Shown here piece by piece: positions 24,301 through 31,150 of a DNA stretch of 37,223 nucleotides. Each line of letters starts with the position of its first letter. Position 1 is the stretch's first letter. The position numbers and the translations under genes are program-made. The notes beneath the pieces are model-generated. The model did not search any database. It was given only the letters and a program-made list of their open reading frames with translations, and had not been told where the DNA came from. The DNA is from Enterobacterales bacterium (GTDB lineage: Bacteria > Pseudomonadota > Gammaproteobacteria > Enterobacterales > Enterobacteriaceae): positions 1-37,223 of the forward strand of contig BHES01000021.1 of the NCBI GenBank assembly GCA_003864575.1, written 5' to 3'.

Positions 24301-25035
24301 ATTCGGTGCCGGCGTTTCTTCCACCACTTTCTGATTACGGCGTTGCAGCGAACAGTCGCGTTCGCCGAGTGCCACGACGCGGCCTTTTCCGTCGCCAAAA
24401 ATCTGCACTTCGACATGTCGGGCGCGGTCAACAAAGCGCTCAAGGAAGACACCAGCGTCGCGAAAAAAGTGTTCGCCGAGGCGTTTCACGCTGTTCCATG
24501 CGGCGCGCAGCGCGGCTTCGTCCTCACAGCGGGTCAGGCCAATGCCGCCTCCGCCTGCGGTGCTTTTGAGCATAATCGGATAGCCGATTTTTGCGGCAGC
24601 GAGTACGGCGTCGCCGATGCTGTCGAGCAATCCGGTGCCCGGCGTCATCGGCACGCTGGCGGCGGCTGCCAGCTCACGGGCGCGGTGTTTCAGGCCAAAC
24701 TCGCGAATTTGCGCAGCGCTCGGGCCAATAAAGGCGATATCTGCCGCTTCGCAGGCATCGGCGAATTCGGCGCTTTCGGAAAGGAATCCATAGCCTGGAT
24801 AAATCGCCTGCGCGCCGCTCTCTTTCGCTGCCGCCAGAATTTTGTCGATCATCAGGTAGCTGTCGCTGGCCTTCTCGCCGCCGAGCGCGATGGCGATGTC
24901 GGCGTCGGTCACGTGCGGCGCATTGCGGTCGGCATCGGAATAGACGGCGACGCTGGTGATGCCAAGACGCTTCAGCGTACGGATGGCGCGGCAGGCAATT
25001 TCACCACGGTTAGCAATCAATACAGTCGAGAACAT
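21397..25035 (-). CDS. uca: Urea carboxylase (biotin-dependent)
   Basis: This 1212-residue enzyme makes allophanate from urea, bicarbonate and ATP. The biotin carboxylase part (1 to about 450) has [20 protein letters not shown], the ATP-grasp loop STAGGGGIG (159-166) and [15 protein letters not shown]. The carboxyltransferase part follows as two KipA/KipI-like domains (from [20 protein letters not shown] near 470, and [18 protein letters not shown] near 810). The C-terminal carrier domain holds VEAMKMELS with biotinyl Lys1173. Guanidine carboxylase is the main alternative, but no DUF1989 carboxyguanidine deiminase genes are near and the linked transporter is UrtABCDE, so urea is preferred. 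GAGGAG precedes the ATG. It follows atzF by 11 bp. Confidence 0.95.
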   Translation of the reverse strand: [1212 protein letters not shown]

Positions 25036-25046
25036 CGTGTGGCTCC

Positions 25047-26713
25047 TCAGGCGTTTTTCAGAGAGGCGAGGTGGGAGAGGTAATTTCTCCAGCCGCCAAA
25101 ATGGGTGACATCGGTGGCGTCGTTTATCGCCCAGGGTTCGCAGATAAAGCCTTTCACCGTGCGGCCGTCCGCCAGTTGCAGTGAACCGATACCGAGTGGC
25201 GCAGGGATTTCCGCGACGAATTCACCAAAGCGCGCCAGCGGGATGTCCCACAGTTCAACGGTGATCGCGCTGCCGCCGTCAGTTCTGACCAGCCCCGGTT
25301 TTGGCGGCGTAGTATTGGCGAGGGCGTAGAGTTTGTAGCTGGCGGCGGTGGTGGTTTGCTCGACGCGCACCGCTTTGCGGTGGGTGAGCTGGAAATTGAG
25401 CGGCATACCGGTCAGGTGCGCGCCGACAACGGCCACCCGCACGTGACTGGCGCTGGCCACCATGTTGCTCATCAGGGCGTTGGGACTCAGTTCGCGGCCA
25501 GTGGCACCGAGCGGCAAGCCGAGGCTGCGCTGCCACTGACGGCCAAATGCAGCCAGGGCGTCGTCGGCACGATCAGCGCATCGAAACCTTCCAGCGCCAG
25601 ATTAATTTTGCGCGCCAGTTCTGCACGCAGATATTCCGCCCGCCAGGCATCGCAGGCGCTGTAGTTGAGGCCGTTGGCGACAATGCCGCGCACTGTGGGG
25701 TCCATCGCCTGCGGCATGTCGTCGAAAATTTTACCGATGGCTACGGTGCGTTCAGCGACCCAGGCACCGTAATAGAGCTGTTCGGCCAGTTCGCGAAACG
25801 GCGTGAAATCAATCGGTACCAGCGTGACGCCGTTGCTGGTCAGGCGCTCCAGCGCCTGTTCGAATTCAAATTCGGCCAGTGCGTCGCCAAAAAACTTCAG
25901 GCTGTCGGGTACGGCAAAACGCGGATGAACGGACATCGCGGCGGGTGCGGTGTGTGGATTCGAACGGGAGTAGGCGTCGGCTGCATCGTAACCGCCTGCG
26001 GCGTGCGCCACCGTCTGGGCATCAGTCACCGTCAGAGCGAAAACCGATACCGTGTCATTCAGGCGGCAGGCCGGTACCACGCCTTGATTCGACAGCCAGC
26101 CTTTGGTCGGTTTCAGGCCAACGATATTGTTGAATCCTGCGGGGACGCGGCCTGAGCCTGCGGTGTCCGTGCCGAGGGAGAAAGCGACTAGCCCGCGTGC
26201 CAGTACCGAAGCTGAACCCGAACTGGAACCGCCGCTGACGTACGCCGGGTTAAAGGTGTTGCGTACTGCGCCGTGCGGTGAGCGGGTGCCGACCAGGCCG
26301 GTGGCAAACTGATCGAGGTTGGTCTTACCGACCACAATCGCCCCTTTGGCACGCAGGTTGGCAACCACGGTGGCATCGGCCGTCGCCGTGTAGGTGAATT
26401 CCGGGCAGGCCGCGCTGGTGGGCCAGCCGCCGACATCAATATTGTCTTTTACCGCGAAGGGCACGCCAAACAGCGGCAGAGAGGCCAGCGAGCCATCGGC
26501 GTCGCGGCGCAGTTGTTCGAGGTGAACCAGTTGTGTTTCCAACTGGGCCGTTGTTGGCAGGTATAACCAGGCGTTGTCGCCGGAACTCAGGCTGCCAAGC
26601 ACCATCGACAGCGAGCTGCGCAAACTGTCGGGGGCCGTTTGGTAATGCTGCTGCCAGTCGCGCAGGGTGAAGGCATGAAACGGGGAGGTCGCAGATCGTA
26701 AGCTGTCGTTCAT
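25047..26713 (-). pseudogene. atzF: Allophanate hydrolase with internal deletion and frameshift
   Basis: An intact AtzF hydrolyses allophanate to ammonia and CO2. The first frame (from ATG at 26713) keeps the amidase-signature catalytic residues Lys89, Ser163 and Ser187 (VKDNIDVGG, SGGSSSGSAS, DTAGSGR) but runs normally only to DALIVPTTP near residue 386, then adds 22 odd residues to a stop at 25487. The next frame then takes over as AAFGRQWQRSLGLPLGATG and carries the complete C-terminal domain to 25047 (VVGAHLTGMPLNFQL, ICEPWAINDATD, GGWRNYL). From memory about 65-75 residues (the TNFVNLLDL and AVPAG region) normally lie between these points and are absent here. The gene is first in the operon, behind a sigma-54 promoter. 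Confidence 0.87.
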
Positions 26714-26753
26714 CGGTTGAATTCCATCTGGTACACAAGATTGAATTCATCAA

Positions 26754-26769
26754 AGCAAAGGCTGTGCCA
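26754..26769 (-). promoter_or_regulatory. Sigma-54 (RpoN) promoter of atzF-uca
   Basis: On the minus strand TGGCAC-AGCCT-TTGCT matches the -24/-12 consensus TGGCAC-N5-TTGCW at every core base, including GG and GC with N10 between. The start of transcription would be near 26743, about 30 nt before the atzF ATG. This makes the urea cluster a likely nitrogen-limitation operon activated by NtrC. Confidence 0.82.
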
Positions 26770-26818
26770 TATTTTTTCTTATTGAATAACAACAATTTTT
26801 AATTAGGTTGTCACTGCA

Positions 26819-26851
26819 TTGCACAAATGTTGCACCAACGTTGCTGTGCAA
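26819..26851. promoter_or_regulatory. Candidate NtrC enhancer region upstream of the sigma-54 promoter
   Basis: TTGCACA (26819-26825) and TGTGCAA (26845-26851) form an inverted repeat, with TGCACCA at 26831-26837 and the palindrome CAACGTTG between them. The best NtrC-like pair is TGCAC-N10-GTGCA (26831-26850), centred about 98 bp upstream of the predicted start. The spacing is longer than the classical N7, so this is a weak match in a very suitable place. Confidence 0.4.
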
Positions 26852-27020
26852 TTGAGCGATAACGGCGCAGCATCGAGGCAAGTTGCGCAAAAATGTTATC
26901 GATTAAATTTGTCGCAAGGTGTCTATTTATTAAGTCATCAAATAACCTTGCTTACTGAATGGTTTTACTGTTTACTGCGCATGGTTTTTGTGGGTATTAC
27001 ATATAATAAGGAATTATTTG

Positions 27021-27188
27021 ATGAAAAATGTATTAAGAATTAGTGTATTAGGCCTTGCTTTGTCTATCCTGTCTGGTTGCACCGGCAGTGTTTATAACAA
27101 ACAAAAAAACTGTACTTATGACTACCTGCTTGTCCCTGCTATCTCTATCTCTAAGATGATCGGCAGCTGTGGCCCGGTAGACAAATAA
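27021..27188 (+). CDS. yhfL: Small lipoprotein YhfL
   Basis: This 55-residue lipoprotein precursor closely follows E. coli YhfL. The signal peptide VLRISVLGLALSILSGC ends in a lipobox (LSGC). The mature part keeps KNCTYDYLLVPAISISKMIG and a final CGPV. The Asp-free residues after Cys (TGSV) suggest transport to the outer membrane, by the usual +2 rule. AAGGA lies about 9 nt before the ATG at 27021. The function is not known. A terminator follows. The gap from 26714 to 27020 contains only the sigma-54 region and this gene's own promoter area. Confidence 0.9.
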   Translation: MKNVLRISVLGLALSILSGCTGSVYNKQKNCTYDYLLVPAISISKMIGSCGPVDK

Positions 27189-27206
27189 TCTGCCGAGTGA
27201 CATACG

Positions 27207-27232
27207 AAAAGCCCGCGAATGCGGGTTTTTTT
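27207..27232 (+). terminator. Rho-independent terminator after yhfL
   Basis: The stem CCCGC-GAAT-GCGGG, with A run before and seven T after, starts 18 bp beyond the yhfL stop. Confidence 0.88.
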
Positions 27233-27266
27233 GTTTTTGTCATGCAACAAAAGACCGGAAGGTGCT

Positions 27267-27275
27267 TGCTATAAT
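27267..27275 (+). promoter_or_regulatory. Extended -10 promoter of ohrR
   Basis: TGCTATAAT is a perfect TATAAT with the TGN extension. There is no good -35, which extended -10 promoters can do without. The start would be near 27282, about 20 nt before the ATG. Confidence 0.6.
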
Positions 27276-27294
27276 ATCGTGCGCTATCTATATT
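27274..27294 (+). promoter_or_regulatory. Candidate OhrR operator at ohrR
   Basis: ATATCGTGCGCTATCTATATT overlaps the -10 and start region. It resembles, in inverted orientation, AAATATATAGCACGCGATTT upstream of ohr (27856-27875), sharing an ATCG..TGC..TAT..ATATT pattern. A shared repressor site is a reasonable guess. Confidence 0.35.
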
Positions 27295-27301
27295 GAGTAT
27301 T

Positions 27302-27766
27302 ATGAATACGAAAACTGACTCTTTACCCTCAGGCAATGCCCTTTTGCATCTGGACCAACAGATGTGTTTCGCGCTCTATTCGGCGAATTTGGCATTACAC
27401 AAAGTGTATCGCAAGCTACTGGGTCAGCTTGATCTGACCTACCCGCAATATCTGGTGATGCTGGTTTTATGGCAGCGCGATGATGTGACGGTTTCTGATA
27501 TCGGCGAAAAGCTTTTTCTCGACTCGGCCACATTGACGCCGCTGTTAAAACGTTTGGAAGTGGCGGGTTTGTTACTGCGCCAGCGCGCTAAAACCGATGA
27601 ACGTCAGGTGATTATTACCCTGACTGATGCAGGCAGAGCGTTACAGGAAAAGGCAAAAAGCATTCCTGAAGCCATTCTTTGCGCCACCGAGTGTGACGTC
27701 GATGAAATGGTGGCACTCAAGCAGCAGCTTGAGTTACTGCGGGCGAATCTGAAAGATAAGTCCTGA
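27302..27766 (+). CDS. ohrR: MarR-family organic hydroperoxide sensor OhrR
   Basis: This 154-residue repressor has the reactive Cys22 in the family phrase [13 protein letters not shown], where oxidation by organic peroxides releases DNA. The winged helix-turn-helix follows ([34 protein letters not shown], and the wing [16 protein letters not shown]). It lies directly before ohr on the same strand, its normal target. The ATG at 27302 was chosen; an in-frame TTG 9 bp upstream is unlikely. It probably represses both itself and ohr through similar upstream elements. Confidence 0.94.
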   Translation: MNTKTDSLPSGNALLHLDQQMCFALYSANLALHKVYRKLLGQLDLTYPQYLVMLVLWQRDDVTVSDIGEKLFLDSATLTPLLKRLEVAGLLLRQRAKTDERQVIITLTDAGRALQEKAKSIPEAILCATECDVDEMVALKQQLELLRANLKDKS

Positions 27767-27855
27767 TTTACCCGAACCTGATTTATCTAAAATAAAGCAC
27801 CTTGCAGCAAACAGACAAATCCGAGAGATATTTTTGCGTTTTGTCTGCTAGTATT

Positions 27856-27881
27856 AAATATATAGCACGCGATTTAATCGC
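27856..27881 (+). promoter_or_regulatory. Candidate OhrR operator/promoter region of ohr
   Basis: This AT-rich region contains the perfect inverted repeat GCGATT-T-AATCGC (27869-27881) and, overlapping it, AAATATATAGCACGCGATTT, similar in reverse to the ohrR upstream element. It lies about 50 bp upstream of the ohr ATG, a position suited to repression. Confidence 0.4.
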
Positions 27882-27930
27882 ATGAAATTTATCTCAATCT
27901 GAAAGTCCCCTGACCTTAAAGGAACGAATC

Positions 27931-28353
27931 ATGTCTATTGAAAAAGTTATTTATCGCGCTCATGCCTCTGCAACCGGTGGCCGTGACGGCCGTGCTGCTT
28001 CCGATGACGGTGTTCTTGACGTCAAACTCGGTGTGCCTAAAGAGATGGGCGGTATGGGCGGTGGCACCAACCCTGAGCAATTGTTTGCTGCGGGCTACTC
28101 TGCCTGCTTCCTTGGCGCACTGAAAGCGGTGGCAGCCAAAGAGAAAATCAAAATTCCTGCGGATGCAAAAATCGAAGGCGCGGTGGGTATCGGCGAGATC
28201 CCTGGCGGCTATGGCATCGAAGTCCAGCTCGACATTACGTTGCCTGGCATGGAGCGCAGCGAAGCGGAAGCACTGGTTGCCAAAGCGCATCAGGTTTGCC
28301 CGTACTCCAACGCAACGCGTGGCAACATCGACGTGACGTTGAACGTAAAATAG
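27931..28353 (+). CDS. ohr: Organic hydroperoxide resistance protein Ohr
   Basis: This 140-residue thiol peroxidase of the OsmC/Ohr family reduces organic hydroperoxides to alcohols in the cytosol as a dimer. Both redox cysteines are present: Cys59 in [10 protein letters not shown] and Cys123 in [13 protein letters not shown]. The conserved Arg near 18 and Glu in [10 protein letters not shown] also match. The length is exact for the family. AAAGGAACG precedes the ATG. Single gene with its own terminator, controlled by the adjacent OhrR. Confidence 0.96.
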   Translation: MSIEKVIYRAHASATGGRDGRAASDDGVLDVKLGVPKEMGGMGGGTNPEQLFAAGYSACFLGALKAVAAKEKIKIPADAKIEGAVGIGEIPGGYGIEVQLDITLPGMERSEAEALVAKAHQVCPYSNATRGNIDVTLNVK

Positions 28354-28399
28354 TGACCTCAGACTAAACAAGGGCTTTTCAGCCTGTTTTAATCTGCAT

Positions 28400-28424
28400 A
28401 AGGAGGCTTTAGCCTCCTTTTTTT
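28400..28424 (+). terminator. Rho-independent terminator after ohr
   Basis: The perfect stem AAGGAGGCT-TT-AGCCTCCTT is followed by a T run, 46 bp past the ohr stop. Confidence 0.9.
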
Positions 28425-28599
28425 CGGCATAAAATCTTCCGCTTCTTTTGAGCGTAGACCGCGCAATCCCTATGCCAGACGGATTACTCCTGAAAACCCC
28501 GCCAAATCGCGTTTCTCACCAATATCTGTGAACCTGTCGCTTATAAACATGTCACAATGATTCAGAATCTTTCTAAAACTGTCTGGAAAATCACATTAC

Positions 28600-30285
28600 A
28601 TGAATAGAGTGAAGACTCTATCGCAGCAAAATCTCTCATTCTTGTTAGCGATCTACATCGGCATTTTTCTCAATGTCTCCGTTTTTTTCCGCCGCTTCGC
28701 ACCCCTCACTCAGAGCGTCAATTTTATTGAATTGTCCCAGGCAGTGACCGAAGTGGTCGCCATTGTGCTGTTTACTTTCTTCCTGCTGCGGCTGCTTTCC
28801 CTCGGCGGCAAGATGTTTTTCCGCATCATCGCCAGCTTGTTGTTGCTGATCTCCGTGGCGGCCAGTTACTACATGATGATGTTCAACGTGGTGATTGGTT
28901 ACGGCATTATTGTGTCGGTAATGACCACGGATATTGACTTGAGCAAAGAGGTGGTTGGCTGGAATTTCTTCATGTGGATGATCGCGGTCAGCGTCATACC
29001 GCTGATGCTGATCTGGAAGAACGACCTGCGGCTCACCCTGATAGAACAGATCAAAACGCCGGGGCAGCGGTTGTTGCCTTTAGCGATTTTAGTCGCGGTG
29101 GTGGTGCTGGTTTGGTTGCCGCTGCGTATGCTGGATAAACAGCAGAGCCGAAATGAAAAGCTGACCAACATTGATTTACCCAGCTACGGTGGAGTGGTTG
29201 CGCACTCATATTTACCCTCAAACTGGCTGGCAGCGCTCGGTTTGTTTGCTTACACCAAAGTGGATGAGAGCCAGGACGCAGGCAATTTTTTTGACCCGGC
29301 CAAAGCGTTTACTTACGTAGCGCCAGCGGGCATTGATGATACCTACGTGGTTTTTATCATCGGGGAAACTACTCGTTGGGATCACATGGGCGTGTTGGGT
29401 TATGAGCGCGACACCACGCCGCGCTTGTCGAAGGAGAAGAATCTGGTCGCGTTTCGCGGCAAGTCCTGTGACACCTCCACCAAGCTCTCTCTACGCTGCA
29501 TGTTTGTGCGGGAAGGCGGCACGGAGAATAATCAGCAACGCACGCTGAAAGAGCAGAATATTTTTGCGGTACTGAAATCTCTGGGTTTCAGTTCCGAACT
29601 GTTCGCGATGCAAAGCGAAGTGTGGTTCTACAACAATGCTAACCCTGATGATTATTCGTTCCGCGAAATCATTGCCTCTGAAAAGCGAAATGACGGTAAA
29701 CCGGTGGACGACATGCTGCTGGTTAACGAATTGCAGGAGTCGCTGAGAACGCATCCGCAGGGAAAACATCTGGTCGTGTTGCATACCAAAGGGTCGCATT
29801 ACCTTTATTCCCAGCGCTATCCGCGCAGTTTTGCCCGTTATACGCCGGAGTGCATGGGGGTTGACCGCGCCTGCTCCAAGGCTCAGTTGATCAACGCGTT
29901 CGATAACAGCGTGCTGTATACCGACAGCTTTATCGCCAACGTGATGGATCAGCTACGAGATAAGAAGGCTGTGGTGTTTTATGCCGCCGATCACGGCGAG
30001 TCTATCGACGAGAATTCCCATCTTCACGGTACACCTCGCGAAATGGCGCCGCCTGAGCAGTTCCGCGTGCCGATGTTGGTATGGGCTTCGGACAGTTTCC
30101 TCGCCCAGCCCGATCATCAGCAGGCATTCGAACGCCTGAAAGCACAGCAGCGAGTCGGTGGGGAGAAGCGTCACGAAGAACTGTTCGACTCGATTCTCGG
30201 CTGCCTGGGTTATACCTCACCGAATGGCGGTATTAATCCGGCCAATAATTGGTGTGCGAAACCTCAGTCTGACCAGGCTATTTGA
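28600..30285 (+). CDS. eptB: Kdo2-lipid A phosphoethanolamine 7''-transferase EptB
   Basis: This 561-residue inner-membrane enzyme adds phosphoethanolamine to the outer Kdo of lipopolysaccharide. It closely follows E. coli EptB. Five N-terminal hydrophobic helices include VVIGYGIIVSVMTTDIDLSK, and the periplasmic sulfatase-fold domain begins near residue 245. Active-site marks are FIIGETTRWDHMG, the nucleophile loop SCDTSTKLSLRCMF (Thr294 by analogy with EptA), and the metal-binding AADHGESIDENSHLHGTP. The C-terminal CLGYTSPNGGINPANNWC is an EptB trait. In E. coli this gene is repressed by the sRNA MgrR; I could not identify an equivalent here. Its neighbour is a tRNA-Pro, as in E. coli. Confidence 0.96.
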   Translation: MNRVKTLSQQNLSFLLAIYIGIFLNVSVFFRRFAPLTQSVNFIELSQAVTEVVAIVLFTFFLLRLLSLGGKMFFRIIASLLLLISVAASYYMMMFNVVIGYGIIVSVMTTDIDLSKEVVGWNFFMWMIAVSVIPLMLIWKNDLRLTLIEQIKTPGQRLLPLAILVAVVVLVWLPLRMLDKQQSRNEKLTNIDLPSYGGVVAHSYLPSNWLAALGLFAYTKVDESQDAGNFFDPAKAFTYVAPAGIDDTYVVFIIGETTRWDHMGVLGYERDTTPRLSKEKNLVAFRGKSCDTSTKLSLRCMFVREGGTENNQQRTLKEQNIFAVLKSLGFSSELFAMQSEVWFYNNANPDDYSFREIIASEKRNDGKPVDDMLLVNELQESLRTHPQGKHLVVLHTKGSHYLYSQRYPRSFARYTPECMGVDRACSKAQLINAFDNSVLYTDSFIANVMDQLRDKKAVVFYAADHGESIDENSHLHGTPREMAPPEQFRVPMLVWASDSFLAQPDHQQAFERLKAQQRVGGEKRHEELFDSILGCLGYTSPNGGINPANNWCAKPQSDQAI

Positions 30286-30386
30286 GTCCGGAAAGGGGTG
30301 TTTTGCTGGAAATCTAAGCAGTCAGCGTCCGCGTGACAAAAAGGCGTTGACGCTCTGAATCAGCAGCAGTAACATGCGCTCCGATT

Positions 30387-30463
30387 CGGCGAGTAGCGCA
30401 GCTTGGTAGCGCAACTGGTTTGGGACCAGTGGGTCGGAGGTTCGAATCCTCTCTCGCCGACCA
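30387..30463 (+). tRNA. tRNA-Pro (anticodon UGG)
   Basis: A 77 nt cloverleaf: acceptor CGGCGAG / CTCGCCG, D arm GCGC, anticodon stem ACTGG / CCAGT with loop TTTGGGA (anticodon TGG at 30421-30423), T loop GGTTCGAATCC, discriminator A and an encoded CCA. The sequence matches the E. coli proM type. A terminator follows within 10 bp. Confidence 0.97.
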
Positions 30464-30469
30464 CATTTG

Positions 30470-30501
30470 AAAAGCCTGCTTTTTTAAAGCAGGTTTTTTT
30501 T
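30470..30501 (+). terminator. Rho-independent terminator of the tRNA gene
   Basis: The stem CCTGCTTT / AAAGCAGG with a 3 nt loop is followed by eight T. Confidence 0.92.
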
Positions 30502-30995
30502 CGTCTAAAAATCCTGCCTCCTTCCTTCAAACCTTCATTTTATGACCTCTCACAGATCTCTGCACCTCGGTGGAGCACAGGCCCTGTTTTGGCGCTCTAA
30601 TGCACCTTTTTCAGGCTATACGGCTTTACATTGACTTGCCTGGATATCCCCGCTGACCAGCATTTTCCGCTGCCTTTTCCCCCTTTCTCACAAATAACCG
30701 TTCATATAATCATCGTTTGGCAATTAATTTTTGTGGATTTAAAACGGGGTAAACCGCTGGCAACGCTCTGTTAGAAAGCCGATTGTATTGAGTTATTGGT
30801 TCAAGGCTGAACATTCGTCCTGTAAATGTTAAAGAAAGGTTTTTTTATGTTTGTTTGCTGTTACTCACAGTCTTTGTAAATGCCTATTGGTTATATTGAC
30901 GTCATCCTTCAGAGTTGCCAAATTGAGAGCCCGAAGTCAGACCAGAAGATTTTTCTGATAGATGCCTGTAACGATAAGTTTACGGAATTTACCTG

Positions 30996-31017
30996 AAAAA
31001 AGCGCTTCCCGAGCGCT
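30996..31017 (-). terminator. Terminator-like hairpin reading away from dppA
   Basis: AGCGCT-N5-AGCGCT is a perfect 6 bp stem. On the minus strand it is followed by TTTTTT, so it would end transcripts coming antisense from the dppA side. On the plus strand only a weak CCTCCCTTTTC follows. Confidence 0.45.
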
Positions 31018-31100
31018 CCTCCCTTTTCTGAGAAAACTTTCCGCAGCGAATTGGGCAACACAGTCACCCGTAAATAAAAAATAAAGGGTGGCGTGAGCTG

Positions 31101-31128
31101 CAAACACAACACACACATCCACATCACC
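31101..31128 (+). promoter_or_regulatory. CA-rich target-like segment in the dppA leader (GcvB-type)
   Basis: A 28 nt stretch of almost only C and A (CAAACACAACACACACATCC and onward) lies about 25-50 nt before the dppA start codon. In E. coli and Salmonella the G/U-rich R1 region of the sRNA GcvB pairs with such CA-rich leaders, dppA being a classical target. The gcvB gene itself is not in the window. Confidence 0.6.
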
Positions 31129-31150
31129 ATTAATAAATGGAGCAAAAGCG

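Larger units (their letters stand above)
30502..31150 (+). promoter_or_regulatory. 649 bp gene-free region upstream of dppA
   Basis: I see no credible gene in this stretch. It must hold the dppA promoter and a long leader, but I could not pick a convincing -35/-10 pair (TATATT at 30892 is one weak -10). It contains a minus-strand terminator-like hairpin at 30996-31017 and a CA-rich segment just before dppA. Confidence 0.5.

Noticed and set aside
21397..25035. Guanidine carboxylase instead of urea carboxylase
   Set aside because: The two enzymes are close relatives, but no DUF1989 carboxyguanidine deiminase genes or guanidine riboswitch were seen, and the linked transporter is UrtABCDE. It is kept as a minor alternative.
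25047..25517. Separate 156-residue gene for an allophanate hydrolase-like protein
   Set aside because: It is the C-terminal domain of atzF in the shifted frame. Its only upstream start is a TTG inside the amidase remnant. It is treated as part of the broken gene, though internal initiation at a later ATG cannot be excluded.
26436..26795. Minus-strand 119-residue frame upstream of atzF
   Set aside because: It overlaps the atzF start and the sigma-54 promoter in another phase and shows no protein-like pattern.
26819..27043. Plus-strand 74-residue frame before yhfL
   Set aside because: It covers the NtrC-like region and the yhfL start in another phase, and has no ribosome site or family resemblance.
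31001..31017. Plus-strand attenuator in the dppA leader
   Set aside because: The hairpin has no T tract on the plus strand; the T run follows only on the minus strand.
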